A stretch of DNA of 64,000 bases, from the NCBI RefSeq assembly GCF_029278605.1, contig NZ_CP119573.1, positions 124,001 through 188,000 of the forward strand, read 5' to 3'. The notes beneath the pieces were generated by a model. That model worked only from the letters and a program-made list of their open reading frames with translations, was not told where the DNA came from and did not search any database. Below are positions 11,617 to 19,594 of this stretch, piece after piece. The translations under genes and the position numbers were made by a program. The DNA comes from Cupriavidus sp. WKF15. Its GTDB lineage: Bacteria; Pseudomonadota; Gammaproteobacteria; Burkholderiales; Burkholderiaceae. How positions within the stretch are numbered: the stretch's first letter is position 1; each line of letters starts with the position of its first letter.

Positions 11617-12288
11617 TCAGCGCGTGCGCACTTTCGGCAGCGAAGATCCTCGGCGCATCGCGGCAAGAAACTGATCCAGCGGCACCGGCTCCGCGACGCC
11701 TGGCATCAGCTCGCCCGGCTTGGTATTCCAGAACGCCTTCCACGACGGCCACAGCGCATGCCAGGAACCTTCGTATGGCTCACGGCCCGGCCAGCGCATC
11801 TTCCTGTCGCCGATGGGCGGCTTGTTCAGGTCGCTGGCGTAGAGATAGCATGGCAGACGGCGACGGAAATACCAGCGCCCGCCAATGCGCTCGTAGTCAT
11901 CCCAGTAGAGCATCTGCATATTGACCCATTCCGGGCCGGTCTCATGCTCGTTCTTCGAGTACACCACGCCGCTCGCGTGGCCCGCATCCTGGAACTCGAT
12001 GATGTGTCCGCCGATGTGGTGCGACGTCACGGTGAACTGATTGCGCAGCGTGTCGTCGATCCAGCGCCGCAGGTGTTCGCGGCCCACCTGGTCCTTGCCG
12101 ACCGCCACATCGTGCGGAAACAGGCTGGTCCAGGCGTCAAGGTCGCGCATGTCGAGCGCCAGCGCATACTTGGCCGGCAACATGCGGATTTCCTCGATCG
12201 ACTCCAGCCGGTCGAGCCGCGCCTGCAGCGATTGCGTGTGCGCCGGGTCCAGCGCCATGTCTGTTGTCACTTGCATCTCCAAGGTCAT
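11617..12288 (-). CDS. SnoaL/NTF2-like protein
   Basis: A 223-residue protein of the SnoaL-like (NTF2 fold) superfamily. It has an N-terminal helix (ESIEEIRMLPAKYALALDMRDLDAWTSLF) and an acidic DV pair in the strand region, as in polyketide cyclases, ring-hydroxylating beta subunits and dehydratases. It is longer than the ketosteroid isomerase encoded at 22758-23135, with an extra C-terminal tail rich in Trp and Pro. The function is unknown. A dehydratase, isomerase or binding role towards a steroid intermediate is plausible from the operon. Gaps to neighbours are 14 and 33 bases. Confidence 0.75.
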   Translation of the reverse strand: MTLEMQVTTDMALDPAHTQSLQARLDRLESIEEIRMLPAKYALALDMRDLDAWTSLFPHDVAVGKDQVGREHLRRWIDDTLRNQFTVTSHHIGGHIIEFQDAGHASGVVYSKNEHETGPEWVNMQMLYWDDYERIGGRWYFRRRLPCYLYASDLNKPPIGDRKMRWPGREPYEGSWHALWPSWKAFWNTKPGELMPGVAEPVPLDQFLAAMRRGSSLPKVRTR

Positions 12289-12302
12289 TCAGGGTGATAC
12301 GC

Positions 12303-13133
12303 TCAACTTGCCTGCGGCTCGGCGCGCCGCTCGGCCGAGGTTTGCGACACATAGTCGGTAGCCCCCACATCGAGCCGGCAGGTCTTGCCGCCATCGACTA
12401 CCAGGCTCTGCCCGGTGATATACGATGCCTCGTCCGAGGCCAGGAACAGGATGGCGCCGGCGACTTCCTGCGGCTCGCCGACTCGTCCCAGCGGCACCGA
12501 GCGCGCGGTGCCGCGCGCCATTTCCTCGCTGGCAAGTGCCTCGCGCGTGCCCTCGCTCCAGACGACTCCCGGAATCACCACGTTGACGCGTACATTGTGG
12601 ACCGCGCCCTCAAGCGCCACGGCGCGGCTGAAATTGAGCACCCCGGCCTTGGCCGCGCCATAAGCCGACAGTCCCGGACTGCCGAGCAGGCCCACCACGG
12701 AACCCAGGTTCACGATGGCGCCGCCCCCTGCCGCCTTCATCACGCGCAGCGCCGCCCGCGTGCCGAAGAAGGCCACGTCCAGGCTTCCGCTCAGGCACTG
12801 CCGCCAGGCCCCGGTGCTGACCTCGTCGAGCACGCCCCAGGTATAGTTGACAGCGTTGTTGACCATGATGTGCAGGCCACCGAAGCGAGCCACGGTCTGT
12901 CCGACCGCGCGCTCCACGTCCGCCTCGCTGGTCGCATCGGCCTGAATCCACGCGGCCTCGCCGCCGCGCGACAGGATCTCCTCGGCCACCGCGCGCAGCG
13001 GCGCCTCGCGCCTCCCGCACAGCATCACCTTTGCCCCTTCCGCCGCAAAGCGCGCTGCCGTGGCGGCGCCGATTCCCGTGCCGGCGCCGCTGATCAGCGC
13101 CACTTTGTCCTGCAAACGTCCATTTACTTGCAT
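12303..13133 (-). CDS. SDR family oxidoreductase
   Basis: A 276-residue short-chain dehydrogenase. The cofactor motif is SGAGTGIGA, the NNA motif is VNNAVN, the catalytic Tyr-x3-Lys is SAYGAAKAG with Ser upstream in LGSVVG, and the C-terminal block is ASYITGQSLVVDGG. An extra tail of about 25 residues follows. Start chosen at 13133 because ACGGAGAAAAGC precedes the ATG. It lies in the kshA operon and probably acts as a hydroxysteroid or hydroxyacyl-CoA dehydrogenase; the substrate cannot be read from sequence. Confidence 0.85.
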   Translation of the reverse strand: MQVNGRLQDKVALISGAGTGIGAATAARFAAEGAKVMLCGRREAPLRAVAEEILSRGGEAAWIQADATSEADVERAVGQTVARFGGLHIMVNNAVNYTWGVLDEVSTGAWRQCLSGSLDVAFFGTRAALRVMKAAGGGAIVNLGSVVGLLGSPGLSAYGAAKAGVLNFSRAVALEGAVHNVRVNVVIPGVVWSEGTREALASEEMARGTARSVPLGRVGEPQEVAGAILFLASDEASYITGQSLVVDGGKTCRLDVGATDYVSQTSAERRAEPQAS

Positions 13134-13180
13134 GCTTTTCTCCGTTGCATCCTTCCTGCGTTGTCCTCGTGCCCGCGCCA

Positions 13181-14005
13181 TCAAATCATGGCCATGCCGC
13201 CGCTGACGGACAGCGTCTGGCCGGTCATCTGCATGCCGTCCCCGCTCACCAGGAACAGTGCCGCCGCCGCAATCTCCTCCGGCTCGGCCATGCGGCCCAG
13301 GGGGATCGCACGCTCCAGGCTGCGCGCCCATTCCTCGCCGATCGACTGCATCATCGGCGTGCGGGTGGGGCCCGGGCAGATCGCATTGACACGGATCCCT
13401 CGCGGGCCCAGGTCGCGCGCCAGGCATCGGGTCAGGCCGAGCACGGCCGCCTTTGACGCGCAGTAGCTGAGAGGACCTTCTCCGCTCAGCGCGGAGACAC
13501 TGGCGATATTGACGATGGCGCCGCCACCGCCGGCGCGCGTCATCAGCCGCACCGCCTCGCGCGTGCAATAGAACGTGCCATTGAGATTCACGTCCACCAC
13601 GCGCTGCCATCCGGCATCGTTGAGGTCGACGATCATGTCGGTATAGACCGTGGGGGTCTCACCGGCCGCCAGTTGCCGCCCGCGCTCGGCCGCGCGCGCC
13701 TGATAGTGCTCGAAGCCGTCTCCGGGCACCTGCCCGATGCCGGCATTGTTGACAAGGATGTCGAGCCGCCCCCAGCGCCGCGCGAGCGCGTCGTACAGGG
13801 CCGCGACCGCCGCGCTGTCCGCGACGTCGCAGCCGCGCGCCATGCCATGCGCGTTGCCGATCCGATCGAGCGTCGCCTGCGCGGCCCCCCCATCGCGATC
13901 GACGACGACTACCGCCGCCCCCTCGGCTGCGAAGCGCTCGGCCATGGCTCGCCCCATGCCGGATCCGGCGCCGGTGACCAGCGCCACCTTTCCTTCCAGT
14001 CGCAT
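13181..14005 (-). CDS. SDR family oxidoreductase
   Basis: A 274-residue classical SDR. It has TGAGSGMGRA for NAD(P) binding, an Asp at the end of beta-2 (VVVVDRD) that favours NAD, NNAG, catalytic SYCASKAA, and a C-terminal MTGQTLSVSGG block. There is an insertion of about 30 residues after NNAGIGQVPG compared with typical SDRs, which may shape a bulky substrate pocket. Gaps are 13 bases to the kshA-like gene and 47 to the next SDR, so it is the second gene of the operon. Confidence 0.85.
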   Translation of the reverse strand: MRLEGKVALVTGAGSGMGRAMAERFAAEGAAVVVVDRDGGAAQATLDRIGNAHGMARGCDVADSAAVAALYDALARRWGRLDILVNNAGIGQVPGDGFEHYQARAAERGRQLAAGETPTVYTDMIVDLNDAGWQRVVDVNLNGTFYCTREAVRLMTRAGGGGAIVNIASVSALSGEGPLSYCASKAAVLGLTRCLARDLGPRGIRVNAICPGPTRTPMMQSIGEEWARSLERAIPLGRMAEPEEIAAAALFLVSGDGMQMTGQTLSVSGGMAMI

Positions 14006-14018
14006 GAACGCTCCTTGA

Positions 14019-15107
14019 TCAGATCAGGTGCAGCCTGCTCACGGCTTCCGGCGGCACCTCTTCAAGCGTGCGCCAGGTGCCGTCGCGCCGCTCGAAGACC
14101 TTCTTGCGGTCCAGGTCGGCAGGCAGGTCAGCCACGTCGGTGTAGAATTGGCGATACCATTCGCGCAGCTGATAGACCGGACCGTCGGCGTCGCTGAGCA
14201 CCGGGCGGTCGACGCGGATCTTGTTGTGCCAGATTTCCACGTCCTGGAAGAAGGAGGCCTGCGCCTGCTCGACATAGGCCTGCGCCATCTTCTGGTTCTG
14301 CTCCTCCGACTGCCCCGGCACCTTCCTGACCATGACGCCATAGCGCAGTTCGAAGCTCTGCGCATCGATCGGCACATGGCAATTGAGCAGGATGGTGTCA
14401 ATGGTCCCGCCGTCCACTTCCGCGGTCATGCGCGTCACGTGATAGGCCGGCCCGAAGTACGCACTGTCCGCAACCAGGCCGCTGCCAAGCAGTTCGCTCT
14501 GCTCGCCGCGGAACATCTGGTAGCCGATGTGGCGGTCGAACGTGTTGCAGAAATAGACGGCGGGCGAACCGTGCACCGGCCCGAAATGGGCGACGTCCGC
14601 CAGGTTGTCGACCAGCTCGCGGCAATGGTTGCCGATCACCATCTTGCGGATCGTCCAGCCGGTCCACTCGCCGGTGAAGCAGGCATTGATGCGCGGTACC
14701 GCGACCTCGGGCGGCGGCGGCGCGCCTTCGGAGTCGTGCCAGATGAACAGCAGGTGGTTCTGCTCGCAGACTGTCCACGCACGGGTGCGTGCCTTGGGCG
14801 GAATGCGCTTGGCGCACGGCACGTGCTCGCAGCCACCTTCGCCGTTCCAATGCCAGCCATGAAAGCGGCACACGATGGCATTGCCCTTCACTTCGCCCAG
14901 GGCCAGGTCCGCGCCCATGTGCGGGCACCATGCGTCGAGGATGCGGATGCGCCCGTCCTCCCCGGTGAACGCCACCAGGCGCGTACCGAAGATTTCCAGC
15001 CGGTGAGGCTTGCCGTCCTTGTAATCCGAGGCTTGCCCGAGGCAATGCCAGCCGCGGGCATAGCGACTGGCCGACGGGGTTGTCTGCGAGGTTTGCTGCG
15101 CTTGCAT
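14019..15107 (-). CDS. kshA: KshA-like Rieske oxygenase (3-ketosteroid 9alpha-hydroxylase)
   Basis: A 362-residue oxygenase component. The Rieske cluster ligands are Cys61/His63 and Cys80/His83 (WCPHMG, CRFHGW). The mononuclear iron site follows as DNLADVAHFGPVHG (His174, His179), with the distal Asp probably in QDVEIW. The opening SRYARGWHCLG, the ARTRAWT block and the end VYQLREWYRQFYTDVAD match KshA as I remember it. KshA with reductase KshB hydroxylates C9 of 3-ketosteroids, which opens ring B. No reductase gene is seen in the window. First gene of a six-gene operon, with GGAG before the ATG and an inverted 16-bp motif 64 bases upstream. Confidence 0.85.
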   Translation of the reverse strand: MQAQQTSQTTPSASRYARGWHCLGQASDYKDGKPHRLEIFGTRLVAFTGEDGRIRILDAWCPHMGADLALGEVKGNAIVCRFHGWHWNGEGGCEHVPCAKRIPPKARTRAWTVCEQNHLLFIWHDSEGAPPPPEVAVPRINACFTGEWTGWTIRKMVIGNHCRELVDNLADVAHFGPVHGSPAVYFCNTFDRHIGYQMFRGEQSELLGSGLVADSAYFGPAYHVTRMTAEVDGGTIDTILLNCHVPIDAQSFELRYGVMVRKVPGQSEEQNQKMAQAYVEQAQASFFQDVEIWHNKIRVDRPVLSDADGPVYQLREWYRQFYTDVADLPADLDRKKVFERRDGTWRTLEEVPPEAVSRLHLI

Positions 15108-15170
15108 GTCTGCTCCGTGATGACTGATTGCACACGGCCGTATTGTTTTGACAGGGCCAGCCCGCGGGCA

Positions 15171-15186
15171 TGGTCCTGACGGACTA
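15171..15186. promoter_or_regulatory. candidate LuxR operator, copy a (kshA)
   Basis: TGGTC-CTGACG-GACTA, a copy of the recurring inverted motif TnGTCC-N4-GGACTA. It is 64 bases upstream of the kshA-like start, in the gap shared with the divergent luxR gene. Confidence 0.6.
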
Positions 15187-15231
15187 GATTCGGCGCATTT
15201 GCGATCGACATGACGCCGCCAGGCCCAAAGC

Positions 15232-15247
15232 TAGTCTGTTGGGACGA
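15232..15247. promoter_or_regulatory. candidate LuxR operator, copy b (luxR1)
   Basis: TAGTC-TGTTGG-GACGA, the same motif with one change in the right half. It lies about 170 bases upstream of the divergent luxR gene, in the same 311-base gap as copy a. I see nothing else of note in that gap. Confidence 0.5.
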
Positions 15248-15418
15248 CATTTCGTTACACGACGGGCGTCGCCATGCCCGGGGTCCGGGGAAACACCCAC
15301 TGCGGACCGCCCCGACAAGCCGCTATGATTTCCGGCCAACCGCAGGGCGGTGGCACCGAAGGACCGGTTTGGTGCGACACCGAAGCGGCCATTGCACGGC
15401 AGACTTGAGACAAGACCG

Positions 15419-16588
15419 ATGACACGCCCCTCCTGGATCGACGCCCGGCGTCCCGGCCAGTCCGCGCTCGACATGGACGAGATCAGCGATCTGATCGGCC
15501 TGGTGTACGAGGGCCCGCTGCTCGAGATCCCGTGGCAATCGTTGCTCGACGCCCTGCGACACCTGCTGGACGCCAACTACGTGACGCTGGTTCTGCGCCC
15601 GCCGTCGGACACATCGCCCGGCCTGATGATCACTTCGAGCGCGGTCGATACCACGGTCGGCACTGGCGCCTACGCGCAGCATTTCTACGCAATCGATCCC
15701 TTTGTCAACCTGCCGACCGGCCGCGTCCTGACGGTTTATGAACTGATCGGCGAAGCGAGGTGGCTGGAGAGTGAGATCTATCGCTTCTTCAACAAGCCCT
15801 ACGATGTCCTGCGGATCATGGGCGTGGACATTCGCGCCGAGCAGGGAGAGGAGTGCCGCCTGCGGATATGCCGCCCGCACGGAGGCGAGGATTTCTCGGA
15901 TACCGACAAGGCACTTTGCCAGCGCATCGTGCCGCACCTGCAGCGCGCGGTGCGGATCCACGCGAACCTCAACACTACCGAGTCCGAACGGCGCCTTTAC
16001 GCCGGCACCGTCGACCGCCTGCTGATCGGCTCGGTGGTCCTGGACGATGCCGGCCAGATCCTCACCACCAACGGCATGGCTGACGAACTGCTCGCGGAGA
16101 AAGACGGCCTCCTGGTCTGCAATGGCCAACTGGCCATCGACTCTCCGCAGGAGAACCGCAAGCTGCAGGCCCTGGTCCGCCAGGCCACGACCTTGCGCGA
16201 GTCGGTGCAGCCGGGCATACCGATCGGGCTCTCCGTGCCGCGCAAGGGCGGCCGCGCCAAGCTGGGGCTGCTGGTGCGCCCCATCGCCGCGCAAACATGG
16301 TCGCAGCAACCACGCCAGCCCGCCGTGGCGATATTGATCCGCGACCCGGAGCAAAAGGCGCTGGCGTCAGCCGATCTGCTGCGCAATATGTTCGAGTTCA
16401 CCCGGGCGGAGGCATCCCTGGTGCTGTTGCTGACCCAGGGCCTGTCGCTGGACGAAGCCGCGCAGGAACTCGACATCCGCCGCAATACAGCGCGCGCGCA
16501 CTTACGCGCCGTGTTCGCCAAGACTGGTGTGACGCGGCAGGCGGCGCTGGTACAGACCGTCCTGCACAGCATCATTCCGCTCGGCTGA
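15419..16588 (+). CDS. LuxR-family transcriptional regulator (TeiR/TesR-like), paralogue 1
   Basis: A 389-residue regulator with a long N-terminal sensory region and a C-terminal LuxR-type helix-turn-helix (FTRAEASLVLLLTQGLSLDEAAQELDIRRNTARAHLRAVF). It is paralogous along its length to the protein encoded at 19595-20773. Shared blocks include the VPW/IPW region near the start, ANYVTL, YxxDPFVxLP, AVR/DLH-x-N and TGVTRQA. TeiR/TesR of Comamonas testosteroni is a LuxR-type activator of about this size, so a role in steroid induction is inferred. The start was chosen to match the paralogue's length; an ATG at 15350 is in frame. It is divergent from the kshA operon. Confidence 0.85.
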   Translation: MTRPSWIDARRPGQSALDMDEISDLIGLVYEGPLLEIPWQSLLDALRHLLDANYVTLVLRPPSDTSPGLMITSSAVDTTVGTGAYAQHFYAIDPFVNLPTGRVLTVYELIGEARWLESEIYRFFNKPYDVLRIMGVDIRAEQGEECRLRICRPHGGEDFSDTDKALCQRIVPHLQRAVRIHANLNTTESERRLYAGTVDRLLIGSVVLDDAGQILTTNGMADELLAEKDGLLVCNGQLAIDSPQENRKLQALVRQATTLRESVQPGIPIGLSVPRKGGRAKLGLLVRPIAAQTWSQQPRQPAVAILIRDPEQKALASADLLRNMFEFTRAEASLVLLLTQGLSLDEAAQELDIRRNTARAHLRAVFAKTGVTRQAALVQTVLHSIIPLG

Positions 16589-16676
16589 GGCATGTGCGGC
16601 GTGTCGGGCGCACCGGCATGCCGACGAGACGGCCGCACAGGCCATGACGGGAAATTGGCGCCCGATGCCGCGGTTT

Positions 16677-16692
16677 TAGTCAGTTGGGACTA
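16677..16692. promoter_or_regulatory. candidate LuxR operator, copy c (SDR)
   Basis: TAGTC-AGTTGG-GACTA. Both half-sites are perfect, making it the best copy of the motif. It lies 114 bases upstream of the SDR gene that starts at 16806 and beyond the end of luxR paralogue 1. Confidence 0.65.
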
Positions 16693-16732
16693 TGTTGCCT
16701 GCGGCGTCACCCGAAACAATGCGCACATCAGC

Positions 16733-16768
16733 CGCATTTGTCGCATCTATCGGATCTATCGCATCTGT
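16733..16768. repeat. 9-bp tandem repeat (four units)
   Basis: Four near-identical units of CGCATCTAT (CGCATTTGT, CGCATCTAT, CGGATCTAT, CGCATCTGT) with a degenerate fifth. They lie between copy c of the operator motif and the SDR start. They could be a slippage-prone spacer that sets the distance between operator and gene. Confidence 0.7.
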
Positions 16769-16805
16769 CGCAGCGGTTGACCAACCATGACGGGAGACAT
16801 ACCAA

Positions 16806-17603
16806 GTGACCATCCAACATCCTTCCGCGAATGACATGCGCGTGGCCCTCAACACACCGGCCAGCGCGGTCGTGGTAACCGGCGGCGCCTCCGGCATCGG
16901 CGAGGCTTGCGCGGCGGCCCTGGCCGCCATCGGGCGGCCCGTGGCCGTCTGGGATATCCAGGAGGACAAGGCGCGTGCGGTCGCCGCCACGCTGGCCGAG
17001 CGCTATGACGTGCCGACCTGCGGGATCGGCATCGACCTGCGGGCCCCCGACGGCATCGACGACGCGCTCGCACGCACCCGCGCGGCGCTGCCGGCGCTGG
17101 GCGGCATGGTGCATGCCGCCGGCGTGGTGGATCAGAGCGGGATCGACGGCCTGACGCAGGCCCGCTGGGACGCCGTGCTTGACGTCAACCTGCGCGCCAT
17201 GGCACTGCTGGTGCAGGCCATGCTGCCTGACCTGCGCGCCCAGGCCGGCGCCGCCGTGGTCGGCATCGCGTCGATCAATGCCACGCTGGGCAACGCGCTG
17301 ATCCCGGCCTACTCCGCTTCCAAGGGCGGCCTGCTGTCGCTCGTGCGCTCGCTTGCCGACAGCCTCGGCCGCGACGGCATCCGCATCAATGCGGTGTCTC
17401 CCGGACAGATCCACACGCCGATGCTCCAGCCTGCCATCGACGCCCTGCCTGCGGGCACCTTCGAGCGCCGCATTCAGCTCGGCCGCCTCGGCACGCCCGC
17501 GGAAATCGGGCGTGTGGTTCGCTTCCTCATGTCCGACGAGGCCAGCTACGTCACCGGCACCGAACTCGTCGTCGACGGTGGCAACATTCCCTCGCAGCGC
17601 TGA
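16806..17603 (+). CDS. SDR family oxidoreductase
   Basis: A 265-residue SDR starting with GTG. Cofactor motif TGGASGIGEA; an Asp follows beta-2 (VWDIQED), suggesting NAD preference. The usual NNAG is replaced by HAAG (MVHAAGVVD), seen in some hydroxysteroid dehydrogenases. Catalytic PAYSASKGG with Ser in ASIN; ends ASYVTGTELVVDGG. The only plus-strand enzyme gene between the two luxR genes, with its own copy of the inverted motif and a 9-bp tandem repeat upstream. Probably a hydroxysteroid dehydrogenase, judged by context only. Confidence 0.85.
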   Translation: MTIQHPSANDMRVALNTPASAVVVTGGASGIGEACAAALAAIGRPVAVWDIQEDKARAVAATLAERYDVPTCGIGIDLRAPDGIDDALARTRAALPALGGMVHAAGVVDQSGIDGLTQARWDAVLDVNLRAMALLVQAMLPDLRAQAGAAVVGIASINATLGNALIPAYSASKGGLLSLVRSLADSLGRDGIRINAVSPGQIHTPMLQPAIDALPAGTFERRIQLGRLGTPAEIGRVVRFLMSDEASYVTGTELVVDGGNIPSQR

Positions 17604-17680
17604 ATCGGAACGTCCCGCCCTGGCTTGCTGCCCGCGCCTTCGCGCGTGCAGCAGGACAGGCTCTCAGCCCTTGCGCCGGC

Positions 17681-19360
17681 TCACGCCGAAACCGCCTCCG
17701 AGGGTTGCGTACGCTGACACGCGGCAATATGCCGGCCAGCGTTGCGCCCGGACCAGATACAGTCGGCCAGCGACAAGCCGCTCACGTAATGGTTTGACGC
17801 CAGTCCCACCGCGCTGCGGCCCACGGCATACAGCCCGGCGACCGGCGCTCCCGATGCGGACAGCACCTGTCCGTTCTCTTCGTTGACCCGCAGCCCGCCC
17901 AGCGTGATCGAGGAGCAGGGGAAAACGCGGCTGTGCGCCGAAATATCGACGGCAAGCCACGGCCCCTCGTCGAGCGGCGCGCACATGGCGGAGGACTTGC
18001 CTGCCGGGTCGGGCCGTTCACCGCGCGCCGCGGCGCTATAGTCGGCAAGCGTTGCCTGCAGCGCGGCGCGGGGCATGCCGAGGCGATCCGCGAGCGCGTC
18101 CACCGAAGCAGCGCGATGGCCGCCGGCCAGCATCAGCAACGCGGCTGGCACGGCCTGGAAGGCCCACAGCTTCCCGCTCAGGCATTCACGCAACGCCGCG
18201 CGTGCCAGCTTGCGATTCAGGATCAGCCAGGCCCGGCCCTCGTGGTGCTCGCACATCGCATGTCCGAGCGTGGCGCCGTAGACCTCTTCATTGCCGATGC
18301 GCACGCCGCGTGCGTCAACCACGCAGCCGCGCGCCCAGTCGAAGGGCGGATTGATGAAGCGCCATGCCGATACACGCTCCAGGTGGCGTGCCTCGCCTCC
18401 GGCCGACAGGCCAAGCCGGATGCCGCTGCCGTCGCAACCGGTAGCGCCGAGGCGCCAGTTCAGACGGTACTTGCTCGCGTGCCGCGCCACCATCTGCTGG
18501 TTGAAGATAAAGCCCCCGCTGGCCAGCACCACCGCGTCGGCGCGTACCGCGTACGGGCGGGCATGGCGCAGTTCCAGCCGCAGCAGCCGCGCGCGCAGCG
18601 CATCGGCCAGCGCCGGCGCCATGTTGTGCACCTGATCCGCCCAGCGTGCGAGGCGCGCATGCCTGCGCTGCAGCCGTCCGGGTGGCACTTGCCACAGCTC
18701 GACGCCGATCACCGCGCCGGCGGCATCCGTGATCAGCCTGCGCGCCGCCGTATGGCGCAGCACGGAGACGTTCGCGCTGCCCTGCACCGCACGCTGAAGC
18801 ACGCCGTAAAGCGCGCGTCCCGACATGCCACGCCCCTTGGTGCGATGTCCGCGTGGTGCGGGCTGCGCGAAGCGCGCGTAGGCCGGCACCGCCTCGTTGC
18901 CCGAGTAATAGAGGTAATACGGCTGCGCCGGGTACGACGTCTTGCGCGGCGGCATGGCCGCCGAGAACTCCGCCCCAAGCCCCTCCAGCCAGCCGAGCAT
19001 GTCCCGGCTGCGCGCACAGAATGACTGCAGTGCCGACTCGCTGACTACGTCGCCGACCTCCTGGCGCAGATAGTCCGCCATCGCCTGGGGCGTGTCGTGA
19101 TAGCCGGCCGCGGCCTGGTAAGGCGTGCCGCCGCCGGCATAGACCACGCCGCCGCTCTTGATGCTGGCACCGCCGCCTTCAAAGCGCTCTGCCACGATCA
19201 CCTTGCGCCCGCCAGTCGCCGCTTCGAGCGCGGCACAGGCGCCGGCCGCCCCGAAGCCGACGATGACCGCGTCACAGCGTGCCTGCCAGGCGAAGGCGTC
19301 CGGGTTGGCGAGCCGCAGTGGCGCGGCAATCGGCGTAGTGGATCCATCCAGTGTTGTCAT
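17681..19360 (-). CDS. FAD-binding ketosteroid dehydrogenase-like protein
   Basis: A 559-residue flavoprotein of the fumarate-reductase/3-ketosteroid-dehydrogenase superfamily. It has the dinucleotide motif VIVGFGAAGACAALEA, the GGASIKSGGVVYAGGGT active-site entry loop and the C-terminal YVSGLSLADCIWSGRNAGRHIA block. That last block resembles delta4-(5alpha)-ketosteroid dehydrogenases (TesI type) more than delta1-KstD, as far as I recall, so a 3-oxo-5alpha-steroid 4-dehydrogenase is the best guess. Start at 19360 is set by GGGGAGAAAGTC just upstream; the frame is open further. It follows luxR paralogue 2 on the same strand, but the 234-base gap holds its own motif copy. Confidence 0.78.
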   Translation of the reverse strand: MTTLDGSTTPIAAPLRLANPDAFAWQARCDAVIVGFGAAGACAALEAATGGRKVIVAERFEGGGASIKSGGVVYAGGGTPYQAAAGYHDTPQAMADYLRQEVGDVVSESALQSFCARSRDMLGWLEGLGAEFSAAMPPRKTSYPAQPYYLYYSGNEAVPAYARFAQPAPRGHRTKGRGMSGRALYGVLQRAVQGSANVSVLRHTAARRLITDAAGAVIGVELWQVPPGRLQRRHARLARWADQVHNMAPALADALRARLLRLELRHARPYAVRADAVVLASGGFIFNQQMVARHASKYRLNWRLGATGCDGSGIRLGLSAGGEARHLERVSAWRFINPPFDWARGCVVDARGVRIGNEEVYGATLGHAMCEHHEGRAWLILNRKLARAALRECLSGKLWAFQAVPAALLMLAGGHRAASVDALADRLGMPRAALQATLADYSAAARGERPDPAGKSSAMCAPLDEGPWLAVDISAHSRVFPCSSITLGGLRVNEENGQVLSASGAPVAGLYAVGRSAVGLASNHYVSGLSLADCIWSGRNAGRHIAACQRTQPSEAVSA

Positions 19361-19508
19361 GACTTTCTCCCCGCATATGGATGCGGCGTGATCCTGCACA
19401 CAGGGGACGCAGCGGTGCCGGCGCGGCACTGCGGTCTCCTCGTTGGTGTCTTGTATGGTGGCTTGTGCCTGACCGGCATTCATGGTTGCATCGGTATGGG
19501 CGGGCGCC

Positions 19509-19524
19509 ATCGTCTGATGGGACT
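19509..19524. promoter_or_regulatory. candidate LuxR operator, copy d (flavoprotein)
   Basis: TCGTC-TGATGG-GACTA. It lies 149 bases upstream of the flavoprotein start and outside the luxR paralogue 2 coding region. Confidence 0.55.
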
Positions 19525-19594
19525 ATGGACGCCCCTGCACGCAAGTTTCCGCCCCCCGGCATGGCTTGGTCGGAAGCCGAAAACGGCAGGCCGG

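Noticed and set aside
11617..12288. Calling the 223-residue NTF2-like protein a second ketosteroid isomerase
   Set aside because: It is much longer than KSI and lacks the ADDATVEDPVG core with Tyr14/Asp38 seen in the protein encoded at 22758-23135.
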